Shown: one piece after another, positions 17,046 through 26,277 of the stretch | Position numbering within the stretch: the first letter of the stretch is position 1 | How the letters are laid out: each line of letters opens with the position of its first letter | DNA from: DASQZT01 sp035638575 | GTDB taxonomy: Bacteria > Acidobacteriota > Terriglobia > Bryobacterales > Bryobacteraceae | Length of the DNA stretch: 64,000 bases | Direction of reading: 5' to 3' | Assembly: GCA_035638575.1 (NCBI GenBank) | Contig: DASQZT010000070.1 | Coordinates: 8,785-72,784, forward strand | Made by a program: the position numbers and the translations under genes | Notes under the pieces: model-generated | Told to the model about the DNA's origin: nothing | Database searches by the model: none | What the model saw: only the letters and a program-made list of their open reading frames with translations

Positions 17046-20000
17046 TCAGTACGGCACGGTCACCGTCCCCGCCGCCTGCCACCCGGAGTTCTGGGAGTCG
17101 TTCCCGTTCCGCGCCGCCATGTAGATCACCTCGTTGCTGGACAGGAAACCCGGCAAAAACGCGAGATTCAAGGTCAGCGTCAGCGTGTTACCAGTGAGGA
17201 CCGCCGCGGAGCCAACACCGTACACCGTGCATTGGCTGTTGCTCACCGCTCCCGATCCATTCAGCGCCAACCCGGTAAGCGAAAGGTCCGAGTCGTCCAC
17301 CAGATACAGAACATTGAGCAGCCGGCTGTAGGCCAGGTAACAGGCGTGAAAGCCGGTCAGGAAGTTATTGATCAGGATGTTGACCACCCCGAGGTCCTGG
17401 ACGCCGTTCGTGTCGGTGAACGTGAAGGTAAACGTCTGGCTCGTGGCATTACTGCGCGCGGGGCTGACGCCTCCCACTGCCGGGCCGGACGGAGCGGCGC
17501 CGGGCACGTTCCACGTTCCCAGCGGCTGCCATCCGGAGTTATTCCCCGCCTGGTCTCCGACTGCCAGAAACAGTGCTTTATCGCCTGAGAACCCCGGGTT
17601 GAAAGTCAGATTCAGGGTCAGAGTCAGGGTGCTCCCCGATCCCCCGGCGGACCAGCCGCTGCCGTTCACGAGACACTGACTGTTGGTTATGGCGCCGGAG
17701 CCGTTCAAGGGTATTGCGGGCAGCAAGGCGTTACCCGCGTCATTCACCAGGTACAGCAGATTCAGTGGCTGGCTGTAGGCCAGGTAACACGCGTGCCGGG
17801 CATCGAGTGAGCCGGCGATCAGCAGGTTGACCACGCCGATGTTCTGGTAGCCCGCCGGATCGGAAAACTGAAGAGTAAACACCTGGCTCAGGCCGCTACC
17901 GGCAGCCGGAGTCACTCCCACCGCGCTCAGGCCCTGAGTGATCGTGAAAGACTGTCCGGCGACGGTCAGTACGGCGGTCCGTGGTGCGCCGCCGGGACTC
18001 GGCGCGACAGTGTAACTGTAGGTTGCGCTGCCTATGCCTTCAGAGACAGTTGTTACCCACGGCGCATCGGTGGTAGCGAGCCAGTAACATCCGGATTGCG
18101 CGGTCACAGCGAACGTTCCGGATCCTCCTCCCACCCCTATCGACGCAGGGGAAGCCGACAAAGCGACCACGCACGAGCCCGGATTGAAAAGGCCGTTGGC
18201 GTTTCGCTGGTGGTCCATCACGATCACCAGCGGGTTGTTCGCCCGCGGCCCCGAGGCGGTGTCCCATCCCGCGAACTGATATCCGGTGTTCGCAATGGCG
18301 GTCAGTTGCACCGTGGCGCCGGCATCGTAGTAGCCGTCACTCGAAGCGGGAGTGGCAACGATGGAGCCGTAAGTCGAGGGAAGAGCCACGGTGTAGAGCT
18401 GGTATTGAACCGCGAAGTTCGCCACAAACACCGCCGGTCCGGGACCGGTGGTGACGGTGTGGACTTGCGGCTGTCCGTCGCTCCAACCGGTGAACGAATA
18501 CCGCACACCGGGCGCGGACGCCGGCGCCGCCGCGCCGATGGTGTGCTGGCTGCCTACCGGCCAGGTGAAACTCTGCGGCGTCGCATAAGGGATGCCGTCC
18601 ACCGTCACGGTGAGGCCCGGTGGATTGGTGGCGAGGAACCTGGTGGTCGTGGGCGGGCCGACGGGTGTCGGCGCAAGGCGCCCGATCCTCTCGCCGGTGT
18701 CCACCGTGAACCACAGCGCGCCGTCCGGACCCGATGTAATGTCCAGAAGAGCGGCTGGCGCGGGGTATTCGGTGATCGATCCACCCGTGGTGACCCGCCC
18801 GATCAGGCCCGCGCCTTCGGTGAACCAGAGCGCCCCGTCCGGTCCCGCCGTGATGGGGCCCAGTTCGTCATTCGTTCTTGTAGAAACGGTGAACTCCGTG
18901 ATGGCGCCATCAAGGCTGATGCGTCCGATCTTCAGGCTCTGGGACTCGGTGAACCAAAGCGCGCCGTCCGGGCCCGGCGTGATGCCGAGCGGGTTGGAGC
19001 CTGGCGTAGGGATGGGATACTCCGTGACGGCGCCGGCCGTGGTCATCCGCCCGATGCTGCCGCCCTGCGCGGTGATGATCGCGAACCACAGCGCTCCGTC
19101 CGGACCGACCGTAATGCCTCGGATGCCAAAGGCATTGGCAACCGGAAATAGCGTGACTGCGCCGGCGGTGGTAATGCGGCCAATTCTGTCCCCCGATCCG
19201 TCGGTAAACCACAGCGCGCCGTCCGGCCCCGCCGTGATGTAGTAGGGCAACTGAATGGGAACTCTGTACTCCGTTCGATTTCCGGCGGTATCGATGTTTC
19301 CGACTGCGCTTTGGAAAAGGCCCGTGTACCACAGCTTGCCGTCCGATCCAAGGGCGATTCCCCACGGTGAGAAATTCGTGTTCCTCTGATACGCGACGGT
19401 CACCGCTCCGCTGGTGCTGACCCGGGCCATCAATCCGCTGGTGGTTCCGGTGAACCACAGAGCGCCGTCCGGCCCGGTCGTGATGGACACCGGATTGGAG
19501 AGCACCGGCGGCGTTGGAAACTCGGTGATCGAGGGCGGAGTATCGGGCAGGGCCGCCCGTCCGATCTGCCCGGCGGATTCCGCAAACCACAGCGCGCCAT
19601 CCGGTCCCACCGCGATGCCGTACGGCAGGGCCGCCGGCGACGGGAGATCGTATTCCGCAATAGCGCCCGCGAGAGTGATCCGCCCCAGCCGGTTGCCCGC
19701 CATTTCCGTGAACCACAGCGCGCCGTCCGGCCCGAACGCGATTCCCTGTGGACCGGCCGCCGCGTTCGGCAGGTTGTATTCGGTAATCACACCGGGGGGA
19801 GGGATTGTGGAAACGGTCCCGTTGCCACCCACCGTGATCCGCCCGATCTTACCGGACGCGGACTCGGTGAACCACATGGCGTAATCCGGCCCCGGCGTGA
19901 TGCCGCGGGGCAATCCGGACGCGGTCGGAATCGGGTACCTGGCGAACGCGCCCGCGGGACTGATCTCGCCGATGTTGCCCGAGCCGTCCGCAAACCAAAG

Positions 20001-20540
20001 CGATCCGCCGAAGCCCAAGGTGATTTCAAATAGCTGGCTGTTCTTCCAGGGAAGCGGGTACTCCGTGATGGCGCCGGCCGGAGTGATCCGGCCGATCCTA
20101 CCGGTTCCCTGTTCGGTGAACCACAGCGCGCCATCCGGTCCGTCGACGATGCCGAACGGCACGCTGCCCACCGCGAGAGCGAACTCTCCGGTGACGACGC
20201 CGGCCGTGGTAATGCGGCCGATCCTGTCGACTCCGCCCTCGGTGAACCACAGCGCCCCGTCGGGACCGGTCGCGATTCCGTTCAGGCCGGCCGACGCGTG
20301 CGGCACCGCGTACTCGCTGATCTGCCCAGATGGAGTGATCCGGCCGATCCGCTGGCCTTGCTGCTCGATAAACCAGCAGGCGCCGTCGGGACCCAACGTG
20401 ATGGCGGCCGGAGCGCTCCCCGCGGTCAGCCCTGCAAACTCGGTGATCGACGGTTGGCCGAAAAGCGGGAAAGCGCAGATCGACAAGGCCAGGGCGAAAC
20501 GGCCACCTGGCCGGGCATACCGAAACCGAGGGCGCTGCAT
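17046..20540 (-). CDS. Secreted Vgb-type double beta-propeller with InlB-like, BACON-like and twin C-terminal domains
   Basis: About 1164 residues, exported. After the signal peptide come 14 copies of a roughly 42-residue unit centred on I-T-x-GPDGALWFTE, the streptogramin (virginiamycin B) lyase-type repeat; 14 copies fit two seven-bladed propellers. Then follow two divergent InlB B-type repeats (YSFTGWSDG, YQFAGWDTA), a BACON-like domain (SGTFAVTAQSGCYWLATTDAPWV), and two related domains of about 130 residues, each with HACYLAY and an IPLNGSGAI or LALNGSGAV strand. It is probably a surface or extracellular binding protein rather than a lyase. Start: the ATG at 20540 begins the signal peptide; a GTG at 20564 is possible. 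Confidence 0.8.
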   Translation of the reverse strand: MQRPRFRYARPGGRFALALSICAFPLFGQPSITEFAGLTAGSAPAAITLGPDGACWFIEQQGQRIGRITPSGQISEYAVPHASAGLNGIATGPDGALWFTEGGVDRIGRITTAGVVTGEFALAVGSVPFGIVDGPDGALWFTEQGTGRIGRITPAGAITEYPLPWKNSQLFEITLGFGGSLWFADGSGNIGEISPAGAFARYPIPTASGLPRGITPGPDYAMWFTESASGKIGRITVGGNGTVSTIPPPGVITEYNLPNAAAGPQGIAFGPDGALWFTEMAGNRLGRITLAGAIAEYDLPSPAALPYGIAVGPDGALWFAESAGQIGRAALPDTPPSITEFPTPPVLSNPVSITTGPDGALWFTGTTSGLMARVSTSGAVTVAYQRNTNFSPWGIALGSDGKLWYTGLFQSAVGNIDTAGNRTEYRVPIQLPYYITAGPDGALWFTDGSGDRIGRITTAGAVTLFPVANAFGIRGITVGPDGALWFAIITAQGGSIGRMTTAGAVTEYPIPTPGSNPLGITPGPDGALWFTESQSLKIGRISLDGAITEFTVSTRTNDELGPITAGPDGALWFTEGAGLIGRVTTGGSITEYPAPAALLDITSGPDGALWFTVDTGERIGRLAPTPVGPPTTTRFLATNPPGLTVTVDGIPYATPQSFTWPVGSQHTIGAAAPASAPGVRYSFTGWSDGQPQVHTVTTGPGPAVFVANFAVQYQLYTVALPSTYGSIVATPASSDGYYDAGATVQLTAIANTGYQFAGWDTASGPRANNPLVIVMDHQRNANGLFNPGSCVVALSASPASIGVGGGSGTFAVTAQSGCYWLATTDAPWVTTVSEGIGSATYSYTVAPSPGGAPRTAVLTVAGQSFTITQGLSAVGVTPAAGSGLSQVFTLQFSDPAGYQNIGVVNLLIAGSLDARHACYLAYSQPLNLLYLVNDAGNALLPAIPLNGSGAITNSQCLVNGSGWSAGGSGSTLTLTLNLTFNPGFSGDKALFLAVGDQAGNNSGWQPLGTWNVPGAAPSGPAVGGVSPARSNATSQTFTFTFTDTNGVQDLGVVNILINNFLTGFHACYLAYSRLLNVLYLVDDSDLSLTGLALNGSGAVSNSQCTVYGVGSAAVLTGNTLTLTLNLAFLPGFLSSNEVIYMAARNGNDSQNSGWQAAGTVTVPY

Positions 20541-20659
20541 ATTGCCGATGGTAATCCCGTTCACTTCGCCACGCCACGCTGACCGGCGCTTCGCCGCCGC
20601 TCGCCGATGCGAGGCGGCAATTGGCCGGCGCCGGTTTGAACTTTCCCCCGTGCCTTGCT

Positions 20660-20665
20660 TACTCT
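20660..20665 (+). promoter_or_regulatory. Putative promoter of the exporter operon (leaderless start)
   Basis: TTGAAC at 20636-20641, an 18-bp spacer and TACTCT at 20660-20665 make a plausible sigma-70 promoter. Only six bases separate the -10 from the ATG at 20672, and there is no Shine-Dalgarno sequence, so the message may begin at the start codon. Confidence 0.4.
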
Positions 20666-20671
20666 ACAGAT

Positions 20672-21832
20672 ATGGCTCGCTACCTGCCGCTGATCTTGAA
20701 AAACTGCTGGCGCAACCGGCGCAGGACCATCCTGACGATCGCCAGCGTCGGGGTCTCCATGTGCCTGCTGGGAGTCATGATCGCCATGTTCCACGCGCTG
20801 TACCTGAGCAACCCGACACCGGAACAGGCGCTGCGCCTGGTGACGCGCAATCGCATTTCGCTTACCCAAACGATCCCGGAATCCTACGGCGCCCGCATCC
20901 GCCAGGTGCCCGGCGTGCGCGACACCATGATCTCGGACTGGTTCGGCGGCACGTACAAAGACGCCCGCGATCCCAAAAACTTTTTCGCGCGCCTCGCAGT
21001 GGAGCCCGCCAAGCTGTTCGACATCTACAAAGACCTCCACATTCCCGAAGATCAGCGGCGCGCCTTCGAGCGCGAGCGCACGGCCTGCGTCGTCGGACGC
21101 GACCTGGCCAACAAGTTCAACTTTCAGCTCGGCGATCGAATCCACATTGTCGGCGACATTTACCCGGGCGACTTCGAGTTCACCGTGCGCGGCATCTTCG
21201 ATAGCGACCGGCCCAGCGAGATCCTGTATTTCAACCGCGACTACGTGGAACAAAGCATTCCCGAAGGGCGCCGCGGGGATGCCGGCATTTTCGTTACGTT
21301 GATCGACACTCCGGCTTCAGGCGCGCGCATCACCGAGGCCATCGACAGCCAGTTCCGCAACTCCACGGATCAGACCAAGACCGAATCCGAGCAGACCTAC
21401 GCCCTGCAATTCGTCTCCCTTCTGGGCAACGTGAAAATGTTCCTGATCGGCATCACGGCCGCCGTGATGTTCACCATCCTGCTGGTTTCGGCGAACACCA
21501 TGGCGATGTCGGTGCGCGAGCGGGTGAAGGAAGTCGGCGTTCTGAAAACCCTGGGCTTCACGCCCGGCACGATCCTCGGCATGATTCTCGGCGAAGCTTG
21601 CGTCCTCTCCCTGGCGGGCGGAACCATCGGGTATCTGCTCTCGACGGTGCTGACCAGCGGAGTTCGCAAGAGCCCGGCCGGCACGCTCCTGCCTCCCATT
21701 CCGCCGTTCGATCTTTCGGTGGCGCTGGCGTGCCTGGCGGCGGCGGGAGCGATCGGGCTGATCAGTTCCCTCGTGCCGGCGTTGACCGCGTCGCGCACGC
21801 CGATTGTCGATGCGCTTCGGAGCTCGGACTAG
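20672..21832 (+). CDS. ABC transporter permease (MacB/FtsX family), first copy
   Basis: A 386-residue permease: one N-terminal transmembrane helix (TILTIASVGVSMCLLGVMIA), a periplasmic MacB-type core domain of about 230 residues, and three C-terminal helices (MFLIGITAAVMFTILLVSAN and onward), ending in the usual ALTASRTPIVDALRSSD tail. It heads a four-gene operon with a second permease, a membrane-fusion adaptor and an ATPase, so it forms half of a MacAB-like mechanotransmission exporter. The upstream gene is divergent. The ATG at 20672 is favoured although the frame opens earlier. Confidence 0.87.
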   Translation: MARYLPLILKNCWRNRRRTILTIASVGVSMCLLGVMIAMFHALYLSNPTPEQALRLVTRNRISLTQTIPESYGARIRQVPGVRDTMISDWFGGTYKDARDPKNFFARLAVEPAKLFDIYKDLHIPEDQRRAFERERTACVVGRDLANKFNFQLGDRIHIVGDIYPGDFEFTVRGIFDSDRPSEILYFNRDYVEQSIPEGRRGDAGIFVTLIDTPASGARITEAIDSQFRNSTDQTKTESEQTYALQFVSLLGNVKMFLIGITAAVMFTILLVSANTMAMSVRERVKEVGVLKTLGFTPGTILGMILGEACVLSLAGGTIGYLLSTVLTSGVRKSPAGTLLPPIPPFDLSVALACLAAAGAIGLISSLVPALTASRTPIVDALRSSD

Positions 21833-21834
21833 CC

Positions 21835-22998
21835 ATGGCCATCCCACTGGCGTACAATCTGCGGAACCTGGTGGTGCGAAAGACCACCACCATCATGACC
21901 GCGCTGGGCATCGCGCTGACCGTCGCGGTGCTGCTCGCCATCCTGGCGCTGGTGGACGGCCTGCGCGCCACGCTCGCGAGCTCCGGCGATCCGCTGCACG
22001 TGCTGGTCATGCGCAAGGGCTCGGAATCCGAAATCGTCAGCAACTTCGCGCGCGCGCAGTTTCAGGATTTGAAATTCAAGACCGGAATCGCCACGGGGCG
22101 CGATGGCCAGCCCTTGGCCTCGCTCGAAGTCGTCACCGTCATCAATCTGGGCGGCGCGGATGGCGAGGAAGGCACGAACATCTCGGTTCGCGGCCTTCAG
22201 CCGGCGGGCATCGAGATGCGGAGGGGCATCCGCATCGCGAGCGGCCGATGGTTCGAGCAGGGGAAGCGCGAGGTGGTGGTGGGCAAATCGGTCGCGGACC
22301 GCTATCCGGAGACTCGCATCGGCCGGAAAATCACGTTCGGCCGCGGCGACTGGGACGTGGTCGGCGTGTTCGACGCCCAGCACGGCGCGCAGGGCAGCGA
22401 GATCTGGGGCGATGTGAACCAGATCAGCGCCGATCTTCAGCGCCTCGATGTATTGAGCGCCGCCCTGGTCGACGCTACCGACCCGGTCACCGCCAAAGCG
22501 CTGATCAACGACATCAACAACGATCAACGGCTGAACATGAACGCCATCTCGGAGAAAGAGTATTACGACTTGCAGACCGCTTCTTCGGCGCCCATCGAGT
22601 TCATCGGGATTTTCGTGGCGGTCGTCATGGGTGTGGGCAGCAGCTTCGCGGCCATGAACACCATGTACGCGGCGGTGGCGCGGAGGGCGCGCGAGATCGG
22701 CACGCTGCGGGTGCTGGGCTTCTCCCGCGGCAGCATTCTCGCCAGTTTCTTCGTCGAGTCGGTGCTGATCTCCGCGCTGGGCGGAGCGATCGGCTGCCTG
22801 CTGGTGCTGCCGCTCAGCGGAATCACCACCGGGATCGGGAACTCCAATTTCGCGGAAACGGCATTCAACTTTCATTTGACGCCCTGGCTCATTGCCGGCG
22901 GGATTGCGTTCGCCGTGGTGCTGGGCAGCGCCGGCGGGCTGTTCCCCGCGAGAATGGCCGCGCGCAAGGAGATTCTCGCGGCGTTGCGGGAGATCTGA
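21835..22998 (+). CDS. ABC transporter permease (MacB/FtsX family), second copy
   Basis: A 387-residue permease with the same layout as its neighbour: N-terminal helix (TIMTALGIALTVAVLLAIL), extracytoplasmic MacB core, three C-terminal helices and the tail LFPARMAARKEILAALREI. It starts two bases after the previous stop. The two permeases are paralogues of different sequence and so probably form a heterodimer. The conserved REIGTLRVLGFSRGSIL coupling segment is present. Confidence 0.87.
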   Translation: MAIPLAYNLRNLVVRKTTTIMTALGIALTVAVLLAILALVDGLRATLASSGDPLHVLVMRKGSESEIVSNFARAQFQDLKFKTGIATGRDGQPLASLEVVTVINLGGADGEEGTNISVRGLQPAGIEMRRGIRIASGRWFEQGKREVVVGKSVADRYPETRIGRKITFGRGDWDVVGVFDAQHGAQGSEIWGDVNQISADLQRLDVLSAALVDATDPVTAKALINDINNDQRLNMNAISEKEYYDLQTASSAPIEFIGIFVAVVMGVGSSFAAMNTMYAAVARRAREIGTLRVLGFSRGSILASFFVESVLISALGGAIGCLLVLPLSGITTGIGNSNFAETAFNFHLTPWLIAGGIAFAVVLGSAGGLFPARMAARKEILAALREI

Positions 22999-23004
22999 TC
23001 CTCC

Positions 23005-24348
23005 ATGGATGCGGAACTCAAGAACCTTCAGATCGACCGCGGCAAGCGGCGGCAGAACGGGCCCTCGAAGTGGGCCACCCGCTGGATCGTTGCCGGCGTG
23101 CTGCTCTTCCTCCTGCTGGGGGCGTGGCGCATCGTCTCCGAAAAACTGAACGCCGCGCCGGTGGTGGAAGTCGAGCGCGTGAAATCCATCAGCGCGGCCA
23201 GCGCGCCCCAAGGCGTGGTGCTCAACGCCACCGGCTACATCGTGGCCGCCCACAAAATCGAGGTCGCCGCCAAGGTGATCGGCAGGGTCAAGTGGATCGG
23301 CGTGGACAAGGGCGACCGCGTGAAAGAGGGCGACACCATCGTGCGCCTGGAGGACGACGAATACCAGGCGCAGCTCGAGCAGGCCAAAGGCCAATTTGCC
23401 ACCCTGCAAGCCAAGCTGGATGAGGCCCTGCACGGCTCGCGTCCCGAAGAGATTGCCCAGGCGCAGGCCAACCTGGACTCGGCCAAGGCCGATCTGGAGA
23501 ACGCCAAGGTCACGCTCGACCGCACCATCGGCCTGGTGCGCGAAGGGGTCTCGGCGCGGCAGACTCTGGACGACGCGCAGGCCCGCTACGATTCCGCCGT
23601 GCACAAGGTCAATTCCCTGCAGAAAACCTGGGAGCTGGTGAAGCTCGGACCGCGCCAGGAAGAGATCGATTCGCTGCGCGGCCAGGTGCAGCAGGCCAAA
23701 GGGATGGTGGCCTATGCCGAGACCAACCTGGCCAACACGGTGATCCACGCGCCGGTCACGGGGACCATCCTGGAGCGCGCCGTCGAGAAGGGCGAATTCG
23801 TCACCACCAGCTTCGTGGGCGATCGCGGCGCCAAGGGGTACGTGGTTTCGCTCGCCGACCTGAACGATCTCGAAGTCGAGCTGGACATCAGCCAGAACGA
23901 TTTTGCCAAGCTGCGTTCCGGCCAGCACGCCAGCGTGGCCACCGACGCCTTTCCGGACCGCAAGTACGATGGCTTCATCAAGGAGATCTCGCCCGAGGCC
24001 AACCGCCAGAAGGCCACCGTGCAGATTAAGGTGAAGATCGCCAGGCCCGACCAATACCTGCGGCCGGAGATGAACGCCAGCGTGGCCTTCGTCTCCGAGC
24101 AGAAACCGGTGGCGGATGGCGCAACCGCCAAGCCCGTGGTGATCGTTCCCAATGCGGCCGTGCGCGACGGCGCGGTGTTCGTGCTGCTGGACGGCAAGGC
24201 CCTGCGGCGCGGGGTGAAGACGGGCGCCACCAGCGGGCAGGGCGTTCGAATCGAACAGGGGTTGATCGGCGGAGAGGATCTGATCGTGAACCCGCCGGCG
24301 GGCTTGAAGGACGGCGACAAGGTGCGGCAGAAAACGGGAGCGCTATGA
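23005..24348 (+). CDS. Membrane-fusion (HlyD/MacA-type) adaptor of the exporter
   Basis: A 447-residue periplasmic adaptor. A single N-terminal membrane anchor (WIVAGVLLFLLLGAW) is followed by a biotinyl-lipoyl-like half (NATGYIVAAHKIEVAAKVIGRV), a long alpha-helical coiled-coil hairpin of about 100 residues (YQAQLEQAKGQFATLQAKLDE onward), the returning lipoyl half (VIHAPVTGTILERAVEKGEFV) and beta-barrel and membrane-proximal domains. It would link the permease pair to an outer-membrane channel, which is not encoded here. The end overlaps the ATPase start in ATGA. Confidence 0.87.
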   Translation: MDAELKNLQIDRGKRRQNGPSKWATRWIVAGVLLFLLLGAWRIVSEKLNAAPVVEVERVKSISAASAPQGVVLNATGYIVAAHKIEVAAKVIGRVKWIGVDKGDRVKEGDTIVRLEDDEYQAQLEQAKGQFATLQAKLDEALHGSRPEEIAQAQANLDSAKADLENAKVTLDRTIGLVREGVSARQTLDDAQARYDSAVHKVNSLQKTWELVKLGPRQEEIDSLRGQVQQAKGMVAYAETNLANTVIHAPVTGTILERAVEKGEFVTTSFVGDRGAKGYVVSLADLNDLEVELDISQNDFAKLRSGQHASVATDAFPDRKYDGFIKEISPEANRQKATVQIKVKIARPDQYLRPEMNASVAFVSEQKPVADGATAKPVVIVPNAAVRDGAVFVLLDGKALRRGVKTGATSGQGVRIEQGLIGGEDLIVNPPAGLKDGDKVRQKTGAL

Positions 24349-25040
24349 GCGAAGTTGTCATCGAAACACGCAAGCTGACCAGAGTGTTCGTGCGCGACGC
24401 GGAGCGCGTGGTGGCGCTGCACGAGGTGAGCCTGGAAGTCCACAAGGGCGAATTCGTGGCCCTGATGGGACCGTCCGGCTCGGGCAAATCCACGCTGCTG
24501 CACCTGGTGGCGGCGATGGACCGGCCGACCTCGGGCGAGATCCGCGTGCTGGGCCACGATCTCCGCGAGCTGGGCGACCGCGAGATCGCCCACTGGCGCA
24601 ACGAGAACGTGGGCTTCATCTTCCAGCAGTTCAACCTGATTCCGGTGCTGACCGCGCTGGAGAACGTGGAGCTGCCGCTGAAGCTGACCAATCTGAAAAA
24701 AGCGGAGCGTTTCGAACACGCCACCACCGCGCTAAAGCTGGTGGGGTTGGGCGACCGGCTGCATCATTTTCCGCGCCAGCTTTCCGGCGGCCAGGAGCAG
24801 CGCGTGGCCATGGCGCGCGCCATCGTCACCGACCCGGCCCTGATCCTCGCCGACGAGCCCACCGGCAACCTGGACGCGGCCTCGGCCATCGAAGTGCTGA
24901 CCGTCCTCTCCAAGCTCAATCGCGATTTCGGCAAGACCGTCGTGATGGTGACGCACGACCCTCACGCAGCGCAGTTTGCCACCCGGACCCATCATCTGGA
25001 AAAAGGCGAGATGGCGGAGGAGACCTCCAAACCGGCGTAA
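24345..25040 (+). CDS. ABC transporter ATP-binding protein (MacB/LolD type)
   Basis: A 231-residue ATPase with Walker A GPSGSGKST, Q-loop IFQQFNLIPVLTALENVELP, signature LSGGQEQRVAMARAIV, Walker B LILADEPTGNLD and switch histidine MVTHDPHAA. It powers the two FtsX-type permeases upstream. Coupled to the adaptor gene by an ATGA overlap. Closest in type to LolD and MacB ATPase domains, in keeping with a tripartite exporter that drives periplasmic movements. Confidence 0.9.
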   Translation: MSEVVIETRKLTRVFVRDAERVVALHEVSLEVHKGEFVALMGPSGSGKSTLLHLVAAMDRPTSGEIRVLGHDLRELGDREIAHWRNENVGFIFQQFNLIPVLTALENVELPLKLTNLKKAERFEHATTALKLVGLGDRLHHFPRQLSGGQEQRVAMARAIVTDPALILADEPTGNLDAASAIEVLTVLSKLNRDFGKTVVMVTHDPHAAQFATRTHHLEKGEMAEETSKPA

Positions 25041-25052
25041 CCGGCGCCGGCG

Positions 25053-25949
25053 TCAGCCGTTCAGAGCCAGGTTCAGATTCTCGATGGCCTCGTCGATTTC
25101 GGCGGTGTTCTTGAAGCCGATCGTGACGCTGTCCACGCAGCCGATATTCATCGCGAATTTCAGCGATGCCTGGCGTTCTTCGCGGCTGGTGAAGCTGCCT
25201 TCGCCGACCAGCTTCATGCTGATCGTTCCGGTGCCCTGCGCGTGCACCTTCTTCATGTTCGCGACCACCTCGTTGACGTCGCCTTTGGCCGGGGTGTCGC
25301 GCGCATCTTCGGTGTCCATGTGGCTGCCGGCGTGGTTCATGCGGATCATCGCCACGTCCAGCCACTTGTTGCCGGGGAAGGTTCGCAGGGGCGGAAGGCC
25401 GTGGACGGACGCACCCTGCGCGAGGATGACCTTCTTGGACTTTAATTCCGAGAAATCGTCCGCGGGGCGCGCAAAGTCCTCGGGCCAGGTCGGCTTGCGC
25501 ACGCAATGCAGCAGCAGGATGTCCAGGTAATCCGTGTTCATCTGCTGGCGGTACTGGTCGATCGTCGCCTTGGCCTCGTAGGTGGGACGCGGCGTGCTGT
25601 ACTTCGTCATGATCCGGTAAGTATCGCGCGGGATGCCCTTGAGCGCGATCCCCAGCATCTCCGGCATGCCGTGATAGCTCTCGGCCGTCTCAAAGAAGCG
25701 GATGCCGTGATCGTACGCATAGCGTATCAGGCTGGTGAACCCCTCCTGTCCCAGTTCCCGCTGCACCCGGCCGCTGAACGTGCCGGTGCCGAATGCGAGG
25801 CGCGTCACTTTTACGCCGGATTTGCCGAGAGTCACCCAGTCGGTGGCCGAACGCTTGCCGGTCTGCGGGCGCAGCGAAACGGGGAGGCCGGCGAAAGCGG
25901 TGGCAGCCAGGCTGGATTTCAGGAAGTCGCGTCTGGACGGTCGATGCAT
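25053..25949 (-). CDS. Tat-exported aldo/keto reductase
   Basis: A 298-residue NAD(P)-dependent oxidoreductase fold. The leader SRRDFLKSSLAATAFAG is a textbook twin-arginine signal. The TIM barrel keeps the family residues: FFETAESYHG (Asp/Tyr region), YRIMTKYS (Lys) and DILLLHCV (His). Export of a nucleotide-dependent reductase through Tat, pre-folded with cofactor, is a recurring feature of Acidobacteria and Planctomycetes sugar loci. A strong AGGAGG ribosome site precedes the ATG by 6 nt. Substrate unknown. Confidence 0.82.
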   Translation of the reverse strand: MHRPSRRDFLKSSLAATAFAGLPVSLRPQTGKRSATDWVTLGKSGVKVTRLAFGTGTFSGRVQRELGQEGFTSLIRYAYDHGIRFFETAESYHGMPEMLGIALKGIPRDTYRIMTKYSTPRPTYEAKATIDQYRQQMNTDYLDILLLHCVRKPTWPEDFARPADDFSELKSKKVILAQGASVHGLPPLRTFPGNKWLDVAMIRMNHAGSHMDTEDARDTPAKGDVNEVVANMKKVHAQGTGTISMKLVGEGSFTSREERQASLKFAMNIGCVDSVTIGFKNTAEIDEAIENLNLALNG

Positions 25950-25977
25950 GAGTCCCTCCTACTTGGGTCTTAATTTA

Positions 25978-26277
25978 TCACAATGCGACGCCCGCGCGCT
26001 GGAGTGCCGCTTCCACCTGGTCCTTGCTCCAGCCGGTGCTGAGGAATAATTCCTGGCGCGCGCCGGCGCTCAGGGCGATCGCCTTCCAGCCGTTTTGCGT
26101 GGGCACGGTGACGCGCACTTTCACTTTTCCCCGCGCATCGCGCACCGGACGGATCACGCCGGGAATGATGGACCGGATCTCCGGATTGGCGGCCAGCAGC
26201 GCTTCCAGCACGGGCCGCAGGCCATCGATGATGCTGTGCTCCACCTTGAGCCGGTTCTGCGCCGTCCGCAAACGCAT
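25978..26277 (-). CDS. DUF2103-like small protein
   Basis: A 99-residue protein with KVEHSIIDGLRPVLEALLAANPEIRSIIPGVI followed by RVTVPTQNGWKAIALSAGARQELFL, which looks like the DUF2103 family (predicted metal-binding, function unknown). Its ATG comes immediately after the TAG of pcm, so it is the second gene of a short operon. The family call is from memory of its consensus and should be checked by profile search. Confidence 0.55.
   Translation of the reverse strand: MRLRTAQNRLKVEHSIIDGLRPVLEALLAANPEIRSIIPGVIRPVRDARGKVKVRVTVPTQNGWKAIALSAGARQELFLSTGWSKDQVEAALQRAGVAL

Noticed and set aside
17046..20540. Regularly spaced repeated DNA that could suggest a repeat array or CRISPR
   Set aside because: The repeats are about 126-150 bp, in frame, and encode the Vgb-type blades; there are no short identical repeats with unique spacers.
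17046..20540. Antibiotic (streptogramin) resistance lyase
   Set aside because: The propeller repeats are shared with many secreted proteins; two propellers plus surface-type domains do not match the 300-residue cytoplasmic Vgb enzyme.
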